In this document: positions 38,023 through 45,139 of the stretch, piece after piece
Position numbering within the stretch: the stretch's first letter is position 1
How the letters are laid out: each line of letters starts with the position of its first letter
Origin: a virus
Direction: 5' to 3' (one strand)
Virus record (IMG/VR): IMGVR_UViG_3300033998_000199
Location: 1 to 51,466 of that record
DNA: 51,466 nt
Made by a program: the position numbers and the translations under genes
The notes under the pieces: model-generated
Told to the model about the DNA's origin: nothing
What the model saw: the letters and a program-made list of their open reading frames with translations, nothing else
Database searches by the model: none

Positions 38023-38484
38023 GCGAACGGCCACGACCCCGGCGGTGGTGCGTCGATCCGAGCCAGCCTCGCCTGGCGAGACGAATAGCTGGCGAAAGAC
38101 GCCTGAGCGTGGCCCGGTACATACTTGCCCCGCTCGCAAGAGGAGACTGAAACGCCGAATGGCGCGTAGGTCGAAAGATGCACGGCGGGGTGGGTGTTGT
38201 CCTCCGCCCGCGAAAGCTGGCTCCATGCCATGATTGCCTAACGGCGACTAGCGGCGGACGGGCAGATACCTTACAGCAGCGGTTGGATGCCCATAGCGTC
38301 CGTTGGCCGCAAGGCCCCGCTGCTCCTCTCTGTACTGCTGAGGCTGTGGTGTGGTGAGGGCAGGTACACCCGTTGCGGTGATGGCCTGCGTGTAGGCAGT
38401 ACAAATGGGCGGTTAATCCGCAACGCTGACCGTTTTGGTTGGATAGGCCCTAGTGGGCTGAGGGTTCACCGCCCGTACATACTC

Positions 38485-38560
38485 GGTGGGCGTGATGTAA
38501 CGGTAGCACACTAGGGGGCATACCCCTGGTAGATGCGGGTTCAATTCCCGCCGCCTGCCA
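38485..38560 (+). tRNA. tRNA-like element, CAT in anticodon loop
   Basis: GGTGGGCG pairs with CGCCTGCC (8 bp, two G-U). TGATGTAACGGTAGCAC is a D-arm, GCGGG-TTCAATT-CCCGC a canonical T-arm, and TAGAT the variable region. The anticodon arm is 19 nt instead of 17: CTAGGGG/CCCCTGG leaves a 5-nt loop GCATA, or a 5-bp stem leaves nine. U33 is missing before CAT. CA follows the acceptor, not full CCA. It closes the structured RNA and ends 36 bp before the first late gene. It may be a processing signal or a degenerate tRNA-Met/Ile. Confidence 0.5.
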
Positions 38561-38596
38561 CAATACAAAAGGATTAGTTACTGGAGGTTTTGCACC

Positions 38597-38935
38597 TTGA
38601 CACCTAACGAATATCAGCAGCTAGCAGCACGAACTGCTCCAAAGGATTGCATGGCGGAGCGTCTTAAGAACTACGCCTTGGGGCTTGTTGGTGAAACCGG
38701 CGAGCTCGTTGACTTGCTTAAGAAGACACTTTACCACGACCACCCTGCTGATAAGGCCAAGATACGCGAGGAAGCAGGGGATGTGTTGTGGTACTTAGCG
38801 GGGATTCTACGTGAGTTTGACATTGATTTAGAAGGTACAATGGTGTTCAACATTGAGAAGCTGAAGAAGCGCTACCCGGACGGCTTCGATGCGGAGCGTA
38901 GCCGTAACCGCGAAGCCCTGGACGATGGGTGGTGA
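38597..38935 (+). CDS. MazG-like NTP pyrophosphohydrolase
   Basis: This 112-residue protein starts at TTG 38597, 9 nt after GGAGG. GLVGETGELVDLLKK and EEAGDVLWYLAGIL give the four acidic metal ligands (ExxE and ExxD) of the all-alpha MazG fold. Members hydrolyse non-canonical or regulatory nucleoside triphosphates such as dUTP or ppGpp-pool precursors. As the first gene of the late transcript it may adjust host nucleotide pools. The stop overlaps the next start as TGATG. Confidence 0.8.
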   Translation: MTPNEYQQLAARTAPKDCMAERLKNYALGLVGETGELVDLLKKTLYHDHPADKAKIREEAGDVLWYLAGILREFDIDLEGTMVFNIEKLKKRYPDGFDAERSRNREALDDGW

Positions 38936-39474
38936 TGCTTGTGGAGGCCGTTCTTGTTGAAACTCAACAGGAGGATACCATAGACAAGCAGGTTAAACGC
39001 GAGAACAAGGAAGTGGCGGGTTGGCTTCTGTTCTATGAGGAGCGGAAGCAGGCTTACCATAGGATGCGCCAGGACATACTTGCTTCTGGTTTGACCGGCT
39101 TCATCGTGGTAACTGGTGGTGAGCAAGGTGCTTCTGACCCTACAGGCAGGAAGGTGGCTCTCTTGGGCCGCTTGGAACGGATGGAAAAGTGGCTTGTGCT
39201 TGTTGAGGAGATCGAGCGTCGTTTGCCTTGGAAGATGCAGATTTTTCTTCGCTTGCGGCGCGAGTACCGTTACCGGCGCGGTAGGTTAGGGTGGGTTGCA
39301 CCCGTCCAGCACAAGTACGCCGAAGCAGTTGCCAAGAACGAAGGAAAGCCTGTGGAGGACGTGTGGGTGGAGGACAGGACTACGTTCTACCGTTGGTGGG
39401 AGCGGATCGTTGAGTACACGGCCCGCGAAGCGGCCAAGAGGGGGCTTTTGAGTGAGCAAAGTGGTGAATCTTGA
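38935..39474 (+). CDS. Late transcription regulator-like protein (ArpU/RinA-like)
   Basis: This 179-residue protein overlaps the mazG-like stop. The helical N-terminal part is followed by a C-terminal HTH-like region (FLRLRREYRYRRGRLGWV, then DRTTFYRWWERIVEYTAREAAKRG) as in sigma-70-region-4-like phage regulators ArpU, RinA and LmaC. These sit just upstream of terminase genes and switch on late transcription. Assignment by position and pattern only. Confidence 0.55.
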   Translation: MLVEAVLVETQQEDTIDKQVKRENKEVAGWLLFYEERKQAYHRMRQDILASGLTGFIVVTGGEQGASDPTGRKVALLGRLERMEKWLVLVEEIERRLPWKMQIFLRLRREYRYRRGRLGWVAPVQHKYAEAVAKNEGKPVEDVWVEDRTTFYRWWERIVEYTAREAAKRGLLSEQSGES

Positions 39475-39661
39475 TGAGTTTATTGATATACTAAACAGAA
39501 TTTACCAGCTTCATATTGAAGGAAAATTGGAAGGCGCACTTATCGCGGTTAAGCGTAGGGACGGCGGGATTGAATACGGTTGGTCTACGAAGGTTTCTAA
39601 TTTAGAATGGATCGGTATTTTGGAATCGCTGAAACTTGAGCTTCTTGCCAAGTTGGATTAG
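39452..39661 (+). CDS. Small hypothetical protein
   Basis: This 69-residue protein starts at GTG 39452 and overlaps the regulator by 23 bp; AGAGGGG lies upstream. The pattern HIEGKLEGALIAVKRRDGGIEYGW then WIGILESLKLELLAKL is seen in short phage proteins of unknown role. Confidence 0.6.
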   Translation: MSKVVNLDEFIDILNRIYQLHIEGKLEGALIAVKRRDGGIEYGWSTKVSNLEWIGILESLKLELLAKLD

Positions 39662-39735
39662 TTGTTGGCAACCACAAACGATAAAAGTTACTTTATACTG
39701 TAAAATGTAAGCGCCGGTGTGAGGGCGTGAGCGGG

Positions 39736-39864
39736 ATGAACAAGCGAAATTGCAAAGTGCCGTACCAACCGACTAGAGAAGAAATACTGGAGTGTATGCG
39801 GCACGACGCTTACCGCCGGATTAGACGCAGGGTGAGGCAGGTAAGATGGGAAGGAAGAGAGTAA
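39736..39864 (+). CDS. Small basic protein
   Basis: A 42-residue frame from ATG 39736 (GTG 39727 also possible), highly basic (AYRRIRRRVRQVRWEGR). It overlaps the next gene by 19 bp. GGGCGTG upstream is a modest ribosome site. Possibly nucleic-acid binding; uncertain. Confidence 0.4.
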   Translation: MNKRNCKVPYQPTREEILECMRHDAYRRIRRRVRQVRWEGRE

Positions 39865-40502
39865 ATATTACCAGCCTTCCGCTGGATAGGCTTTTTTACC
39901 GCGTGGATGAGTCTATGTGCAAGCTACTGCACATACAGTTGCGTGGCGGTGAAGATGTCCGTTATTACGTGGAGTGGGGCGGTTGGTACGTGTGGTATAG
40001 ACGCATACTCAATTGGGCCGACGAAAGGGGAATCTTGCCGGAGCTTTTGGTTGATGAAGAGTATTACTACAGCAAAAGCGGGATGGCCCCTTACAGGGCG
40101 GCCTTTGCTATTGGTAGGAAATGGGCTACTATAGACGAGTTTTACGAACACCTCATAAAAGACCACGCCTTTGCTCCAGGTAAAGTAACCATGTATGACC
40201 TTCTTCGTGGGCGTCTCTATCACATTAGGGACGCCCGTCTTTGGGTGGTACTGAAGCTGTGTCGTATGGCAGAAATACCTATGGCCTATTTGTTCACTCC
40301 CTACAGGCGTTTGGGGGCCAATACGCCTTTTGGGATGCTGACTTATCTAGTTTCGGCTCTCAGCGATGTGGATGTAGCAACGCTGGTCGGTTTCGCTAAG
40401 CTCCTCCTTGGAGGGGAGGTCAAGGAGCAGGATGTCCAGCGGCTCTTAGCTTGGAGGAATGAACAGAATGACCGAAAAGCCAGCCAAAGTAATGCCGGAT
40501 AG
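39846..40502 (+). CDS. Hypothetical protein upstream of terminase
   Basis: This 218-residue protein starts with MGRKRVNITSLPLDRLF and contains aromatic-rich stretches (YYVEWGGWYVWYRRILNWAD, VDEEYYYSKSG) and a helical repressor-like segment (ARLWVVLKLCRMAEIPMAYLFTPYRR). GGAAGGAAG precedes it. The last helix resembles XRE-type HTH partners, but no complete domain is recognised. It overlaps the putative small terminase gene. Confidence 0.55.
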   Translation: MGRKRVNITSLPLDRLFYRVDESMCKLLHIQLRGGEDVRYYVEWGGWYVWYRRILNWADERGILPELLVDEEYYYSKSGMAPYRAAFAIGRKWATIDEFYEHLIKDHAFAPGKVTMYDLLRGRLYHIRDARLWVVLKLCRMAEIPMAYLFTPYRRLGANTPFGMLTYLVSALSDVDVATLVGFAKLLLGGEVKEQDVQRLLAWRNEQNDRKASQSNAG

Positions 40503-40857
40503 CCCGGATGTTGTTGAGTTTGTAAATAAGTTGTTCCAAGACAGTGTCGTGAACGGTGTCAGCGTTCGCGACTGTTTTATTTCTGCGGTGACTGCGGAGG
40601 AATTCTTGCGGTTGTACCACGACCGCTTGGCCGTTCAGGCGTCTCTTCATCTTCCGGCCGTGATTGATACTATGGGCAAACTGGCTGCTCAAGGGGACAC
40701 CGATGCGGCAAAGATTCTTCTTGACATTGCTGGGATTTCCGGCAAAGGAGCTAAAAGTGTTCAGAATAACGCTATTCAAGTTAACATAACTCCACAGGAG
40801 CAGGCTGTGCTAGAGAGGGATTTCCGCGATGTCATTGACATTACCGACCAAGACTGA
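40468..40857 (+). CDS. Putative small terminase subunit
   Basis: The start ATG 40468 lies 9 nt after GGAGG (ATG 40459 is only 2 nt away). The 129-residue helical protein has AVQASLHLPAVIDTMGKLAAQGDTDAAKILLDIAGI, a pattern found in the C-terminal oligomerisation part of phBC6A51-type small terminases. It ends with an acidic tail. It overlaps the large terminase start by 29 bp, the normal TerS position. DNA recognition for packaging is inferred. Confidence 0.6.
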   Translation: MTEKPAKVMPDSPDVVEFVNKLFQDSVVNGVSVRDCFISAVTAEEFLRLYHDRLAVQASLHLPAVIDTMGKLAAQGDTDAAKILLDIAGISGKGAKSVQNNAIQVNITPQEQAVLERDFRDVIDITDQD

Positions 40858-42580
40858 TATATATGTTGCGGCGACCAAGCGTGCGCTTAGTGACTTTGAG
40901 TATTTCGCACGCCGGTGTATGTATATCCGCAACAAAATGGGCGAGGTGGTGCCTCTTGAGCTAAACAATGTGCAAAAGGCCCTGCTAAAAGAGATTCAGG
41001 CTCAAGAACAGGCGGGAAAACCTGTTCGCATCATTGTTCTTAAGGCCCGCCAGATGGGAATTTCCACGGTTATTCAGGCTTACATCCTCTGGCGGATGCT
41101 TAGAGACGACAACGTCAACGCTGTGGAGTTGGCCCATGAGAAAGAAGCGGCCAGAAGTATCCTGGACATTAACCGGTTTGCCATTAAGCACCTTCCCGGT
41201 TGGTTTAGGGTGGTAAAACAGGTCAAGGAAGAGTATTTTACTAAGTACGAAATCAGCTTTGCAACCAACGGTTCATCGCTGACAGTGACTTCGTCCGAAG
41301 GTAAGGAGCCTGGGCGTTCTAGGACAATTCACCTGGCGCATTTGTCAGAGGCCGCTTTCTACGAAAATGCTGAAGGCGTGACTAGGGCGCTTTTCGCAGC
41401 CATACCGAAAACGCCGAACACGGCCATTTTTATTGAGTCCACGGGGAATGGCCCTGAGGGTTTCTTCTACAACTTGTTTACCAAGACGTGGAACGCACAG
41501 CAACGCGGCAAGCCGACAGCTTACCGTGCTATTTTTTACCCTTGGTACATGCATGAAGAGTACCGGATGCCCGTTCCCGATGGCGAAGAGGTCTATTGTC
41601 CGCCTGAACTGGAGCACTTGAACTTGTCGAAGGAACAACTCTACTGGCGGCAGTGGGTGATCGAGAACGAGTTTGATGGTGATGAGGACGCCTTCCGGCT
41701 TGAATACCCCACCACCATAGAAGAAGCCTTTTTACGCAAAGACGCTAACCTCTTCAGGCCGGAAGCTATTATGCGGCGACTTAAGGAAATTGAGAATGTC
41801 ACTTACACCGACGGGTACTTGGTGCGGGTTACTGCCGATGCGCCTGTGCAGTTTGTTGAACAGCCTGGCGAACGTCTCAAGGTGTTTAAGCCGCCAGAAC
41901 CCGGCAAGGTTTATGTGATAGGTGCCGATACCGGCTCCGGTGTGGTTATAAACCGGGTTGGCGATTTTTCTAGTGCCGACGTTCTCGATGTTGTTACTGG
42001 AGAGCAAGTGGCTCATTTGCACATGCTGGCGGAGCCTACTTCGTATGCACAGGACTTGTTCCTGCTTGGTAAGTGGTACAACGACGCTCTTATTGCCGTC
42101 GAAGCTGACGGGCATGGTTTATCGGCGCTCAACTGGCTTCGTGACAATGGCTATTACGCTTTGTACCAGCGCAAGGTGTTTGACAAAATCAGCAACCAGT
42201 GGGTAGGAAAGCTCGGTTGGGCTACTACACCCAAGACCAAGAAGTTTATCATAGACAACCTGCGGGCCGATTTTTACAACGGCTCTGTGGTCATTAATAA
42301 CAAAGAGACTCTACAGGAAATGAGCACTTTTGTGCGCCTGTCGGATAAGAACGATAAGATCGGCGCGGTGAGCGGAGCCAAGGACGACCGGGTGATGAGC
42401 TTGGCAATAGCTGCCCAGGTGCGCCGGGAGTATTCCGGTTATGTGGCGAACAATGTTGAGCAGCAACAAGCGGCTCCTGTTCCGGTGCAGGAAGATGCTC
42501 AGCAAGTACCTCTTGCGGCTATGATAAGAAAGATGCGCGAAAGGCGTCTTGAACATCCTGATCTTGGGAGGTATGCGTAG
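40829..42580 (+). CDS. terL: Terminase large subunit
   Basis: This 583-residue motor-nuclease has the adenine-binding/Walker A region VLKARQMGISTVIQAYIL near residue 70, Walker B-like HLSEAAFYE near 180, and coupling motif IFIESTGNGPEG. The C-terminal RNase H-fold nuclease has Asp residues in YVIGADTGSG, AVEADGHG and SGAKDDRVMSLAIA. It powers DNA packaging through the portal and cuts concatemers. The stop overlaps the next start by one base. Confidence 0.93.
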   Translation: MSLTLPTKTDIYVAATKRALSDFEYFARRCMYIRNKMGEVVPLELNNVQKALLKEIQAQEQAGKPVRIIVLKARQMGISTVIQAYILWRMLRDDNVNAVELAHEKEAARSILDINRFAIKHLPGWFRVVKQVKEEYFTKYEISFATNGSSLTVTSSEGKEPGRSRTIHLAHLSEAAFYENAEGVTRALFAAIPKTPNTAIFIESTGNGPEGFFYNLFTKTWNAQQRGKPTAYRAIFYPWYMHEEYRMPVPDGEEVYCPPELEHLNLSKEQLYWRQWVIENEFDGDEDAFRLEYPTTIEEAFLRKDANLFRPEAIMRRLKEIENVTYTDGYLVRVTADAPVQFVEQPGERLKVFKPPEPGKVYVIGADTGSGVVINRVGDFSSADVLDVVTGEQVAHLHMLAEPTSYAQDLFLLGKWYNDALIAVEADGHGLSALNWLRDNGYYALYQRKVFDKISNQWVGKLGWATTPKTKKFIIDNLRADFYNGSVVINNKETLQEMSTFVRLSDKNDKIGAVSGAKDDRVMSLAIAAQVRREYSGYVANNVEQQQAAPVPVQEDAQQVPLAAMIRKMRERRLEHPDLGRYA

Positions 42581-43158
42581 TGTCTGCGGTTACGTTGCTG
42601 AATAGTGTTGCGGCTAACGGTCCCGGTGCTTCATTGGACTGCCGTAATGGTAAAACGGCGGTCTTTTTGGTTTCCGGTACTTTTGACGCAGCGGTTAAGT
42701 TCGAGGCTAGTTTGGATGGAACTAATTGGTTCCCCTTCATTGGGTGTCTGAACGGCGATTTATCATCTTCGGTAACGTACAGTCCTTCCTACGTGGTGTT
42801 TGACGTGGAGGGCGTGGCGTATATCAGGCCGAATGTGCAGAACTACCAAAGTGGTTCTGTGACTGCCGTTGGCTACGTTGAGGCCCGGAGACCGGGAAGC
42901 TACTCCTACAGGCACTTCGGTGCAACTACTACCGGGACGCTTGTGAAGAGCGGTGCTGGTATACTCCATGCTGTAAGCATTGGTGACGCCGGAAGTGGCA
43001 TGGTGGTTACTCTGTATGATGGAGTTGACGCTACCGGAACGGTTATTGGAGTGTATAAGGCTGCTGGTGGCTACCTGTTGGATGTGGAGTTCACCACTGG
43101 CCTTTATGCGGTTATTTCCGCGACTACGATGGGCGATGTGACTATTGCTTATATGTAA
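42580..43158 (+). CDS. Virion-associated beta-sandwich protein
   Basis: This 192-residue protein (GTG start) has two beta domains: KTAVFLVSGTFDAAVKFEASLDGTNW, then GTLVKSGAGILHAVSIGDAG and VVTLYDGVDATGTVIG. Both patterns are frequent in phage structural proteins that decorate heads or fibres. It is unusual to find one between terminase and portal genes. Role unknown. Confidence 0.55.
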   Translation: MSAVTLLNSVAANGPGASLDCRNGKTAVFLVSGTFDAAVKFEASLDGTNWFPFIGCLNGDLSSSVTYSPSYVVFDVEGVAYIRPNVQNYQSGSVTAVGYVEARRPGSYSYRHFGATTTGTLVKSGAGILHAVSIGDAGSGMVVTLYDGVDATGTVIGVYKAAGGYLLDVEFTTGLYAVISATTMGDVTIAYM

Positions 43159-43169
43159 GGTGGTGGGCT

Positions 43170-43400
43170 ATGCCGTTAAAAACTGGTTATTCGCAGTCTT
43201 CGATTAGCAAAAATATCGAAGAGATGTTGCGTAAGTACAAAGAGACCGGAAAGATTGGCAACACACGACCAGCAAACATGGAAGAGGCACGCCGAATCGC
43301 GGCTGCGGCAGCCTATGCCAAGGCTCGCGAGGCGGCTAAGAAAGTGAAAGACCCGAAACGGCGTGCTGCCTTGTTGAGGAAATTGGGGAGGAAAGAGTAA
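43170..43400 (+). CDS. Small basic phage protein (DUF6496-like)
   Basis: This 76-residue protein has GYSQSSISKNIEEMLRKYKETGKI followed by an Ala/Lys-rich helix (EEARRIAAAAAYAKAREAAKKVK). This layout resembles the DUF6496-type small basic proteins common next to phage portals and possibly DNA-associated. GGTGG precedes the ATG. Confidence 0.6.
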   Translation: MPLKTGYSQSSISKNIEEMLRKYKETGKIGNTRPANMEEARRIAAAAAYAKAREAAKKVKDPKRRAALLRKLGRKE

Positions 43401-43655
43401 ATGGCTAGGTTGGTAGAAGGTGTTTACGCATCCTGCGTGGTTTGTCGTGCTTGGACTACTACAGGTGTCGAGATGGGGCCTTTCGATGTGGTGTGCCTTA
43501 GATGCGCTGAAGAAATAGCTAATGCCTTGCCAAAGCCGGTTCAGGAGCCTGAAACAACCGTGTACACGTGCCATGAGTGCGGAGAGACGTTTACGAACAA
43601 AGGCAAGTTTATGGCGCATTGCAGGGCGCACAAGCGGGAGGCGGAAGGCGAATGA
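43401..43655 (+). CDS. C2H2-type zinc-finger protein
   Basis: This 84-residue protein has a Cys4 module (SCVVCRA...VCLRCAEE) and a classical TFIIIA-like finger YTCHECGETFTNKGKFMAHCRAH: two Cys, the conserved Phe, two His. C2H2 fingers are rare in bacteria and phages outside the Ros group. It starts directly after the previous stop behind GGGAGG and overlaps the next gene as ATGA. A DNA-binding role in packaging or late regulation is possible. Confidence 0.65.
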   Translation: MARLVEGVYASCVVCRAWTTTGVEMGPFDVVCLRCAEEIANALPKPVQEPETTVYTCHECGETFTNKGKFMAHCRAHKREAEGE

Positions 43656-43891
43656 ATCTTGAGATTGCGCTTGTAGCTCTCGTTGCGTTTTTATGCTATC
43701 GCGAGTGGTATCACTCCAGGGAGTTGGCTAAGCTCGAAGACCGTTACTTCGGGGAGCGCCAGCGTTTGTTGGATCGGCTCATGGCACGGGACTTTACGCA
43801 GTACAAACAGGCGGAAGTCTTGGAAAAGTTTCCTCTCAAGGCTCCTGAACCTGAAGAGGAGGATTACGACTACAACGCAGTTGGTTACTGA
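43652..43891 (+). CDS. Small membrane-anchored acidic protein
   Basis: ATG 43652 overlaps the upstream TGA. The 79 residues begin with a hydrophobic helix (LEIALVALVAFLCYREWY), then a coiled-coil-like charged stretch and an acidic tail (EPEEEDYDYNAVGY). A role at the membrane in head assembly or as a spanin-like element is only speculative. Confidence 0.55.
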   Translation: MNLEIALVALVAFLCYREWYHSRELAKLEDRYFGERQRLLDRLMARDFTQYKQAEVLEKFPLKAPEPEEEDYDYNAVGY

Positions 43892-43907
43892 AGCGAGGTG
43901 ATTCACG

Positions 43908-45137
43908 ATGGCCTACTGGGACGATCCTGGCTACCAGCAGTTTATGCGGGAGACTTACGGGGGAAATTGGTACACGTCTAGTTCATCCAAGTCTACTTCA
44001 ACGCCTTCGTCTTCAAGTACAAGCAAAAAATCCTCGTCTTCGAGTACAAGCAAAAAATCCTCGTCTTCTTCTACAGCGACTAAGACTCCTTCTGAACGTG
44101 AGCTTAAGAACCTTACAGAAGCCTTGGCTCAGGCCAAGCGCACATACGAGGCGGCCAAAGCTCGTGGCGATACAGCTACTATGGAAACGGCTAGGCGTGT
44201 AGCGGACGTACTGCGGAGCCAAGGAGCAAGCGAGACCGAAGCTAACAAGATGGTTTACGGTCGTGAAAGCGGTTGGTATCCTGGTTGGGATTCCGGCTCA
44301 ATGGCTACAGCGCCCAAGAGTTCAGCAACGGCAACCGCAACGCCTAAACCGACGGCAGCTGCACGGACTCCGACAGGTAGGACGTATGACAAATACGTTC
44401 GGGCTTATGGTGTAGAAGGTTATGCTGCTCAAATTAGGGATAAACTCACTAAAGGCCAGCCTCTCGACGATCCGGCAGCGGCTGCTGAATTTATGCGAGA
44501 TCATCCGGAGTTTGATTTTGGTCTGTATGGGGGAGTTAGTCCTTCCGTAAGTTCAAGTGTTCCGATTGCTGCTAACGCCCCTTCAAGCCAATTGCAGCAA
44601 CAGGGGCAAGATGTTTTGAACAGTATAGTCGAGCAAGCTCAGCGAACGATAGACGCGGTGACACAGCAAAACCAAGCACTTCAGCAGACGGTTAGTGACT
44701 TGCTGAACCAGCTGGCTCAGGTGCGGCAGGGGGTGCAGACTCCTTCTATGCCTGTTAGCATTACGCAACCACCACAGGTGGAAGTTCCTGCAGGTACGGA
44801 GCCACAAGCACCTGGTGGGCAGGAAGGGCTGCAACAAGACTTACTACAGAAAGGGCCTAGTGGCTTTACGGTTAGGGCAGAGCAGCCTACAACGCTTACG
44901 GCCCCCAGCGTGGACGAGCTTTATAACATCTACAAGCAGGTTGTTGGCGGGGAGGAAAATCCTGCTATCAGGGAGTACCTAGCCTCACCGCAGTTCCAGA
45001 GCGTCCTCGGTGGGAATATCCCCATGTGGATGAGTGCTGACCCGATCTGGCGGCTTTATTTGATGCGGCTTGGTTTGCTTGGTAGTAATACGAACGAGGC
45101 GAGGATAAATGCCCTTCGCGCTAAGGCAGGTAGTTGA
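43908..45137 (+). CDS. Ser-rich virion-associated hypothetical protein
   Basis: This 409-residue protein starts with MAYWDDPGYQQFMRETYGGN, then a low-complexity Ser/Lys repeat (residues 25-60, STSKKSSSS units) encoded by a 27-bp DNA repeat. A helical part (EALAQAKRTYEAAKARG), Pro/Thr linkers and a Gln-rich coiled coil (QQQGQDVLNSIVEQAQRTIDAVTQQ) follow. The C-terminal globular segment is VDELYNIYKQVVGGEENPAIREYL. Its place directly before the portal suggests a head or ejection protein. Confidence 0.55.
   Translation: MAYWDDPGYQQFMRETYGGNWYTSSSSKSTSTPSSSSTSKKSSSSSTSKKSSSSSTATKTPSERELKNLTEALAQAKRTYEAAKARGDTATMETARRVADVLRSQGASETEANKMVYGRESGWYPGWDSGSMATAPKSSATATATPKPTAAARTPTGRTYDKYVRAYGVEGYAAQIRDKLTKGQPLDDPAAAAEFMRDHPEFDFGLYGGVSPSVSSSVPIAANAPSSQLQQQGQDVLNSIVEQAQRTIDAVTQQNQALQQTVSDLLNQLAQVRQGVQTPSMPVSITQPPQVEVPAGTEPQAPGGQEGLQQDLLQKGPSGFTVRAEQPTTLTAPSVDELYNIYKQVVGGEENPAIREYLASPQFQSVLGGNIPMWMSADPIWRLYLMRLGLLGSNTNEARINALRAKAGS
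44008..44061 (+). repeat. Tandem 27-bp repeat, two copies
   Basis: Two adjacent units differing at one base (44008-44034 and 44035-44061) inside the Ser-rich coding region. Unit contains GTACAAGC and AAAAAATCCT. Copy number could vary by slippage, changing linker length. Confidence 0.8.
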
Positions 45138-45139
45138 TT

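Larger units (their letters stand above)
37775..38560 (+). ncRNA. Giant structured non-coding RNA (GOLLD/ROOL-like or new class)
   Basis: About 790 nt of GC-rich sequence with no plausible gene. Long perfect stems include CCACCGTCG/CGACGGTGG (37786/37813), GCTATGGG/CCCATAGC (37837/37892), GCTATGGGG/CCCCATAGC (37901/38016), GGCCACG/CGTGGCC (38029/38108), GCCAGC/GCTGGC (38062/38088), GCAGCGG/CCGCTGC near 38276/38317, and GGGCGGT/ACCGCCC (38407/38468). Hairpins close with GNRA tetraloops: GGCC-GCAA-GGCC, CTC-GCAA-GAG, GTC-GAAA-GAT, GC-GAAA-GC. A tRNA-like domain sits in the 5' part and another at the 3' end. Size, phage location and tRNA association match the GOLLD and ROOL ornate RNAs; membership is not proven. 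Confidence 0.7.

Noticed and set aside
37655-38404. A 249-codon open frame on the minus strand (starting MYCLHAGHHRNG).
   Set aside because: It lies antisense to the structured RNA, spans its promoter, has no ribosome site, is rich in Arg/Pro/Cys as GC-rich shadows are, and overlaps dozens of base-paired segments.
37775-38560. tmRNA.
   Set aside because: There is no Ala-type acceptor with G-U at position 3, no tag-peptide frame with a resume codon, and the 5' and 3' ends do not form one joint tRNA-like domain.
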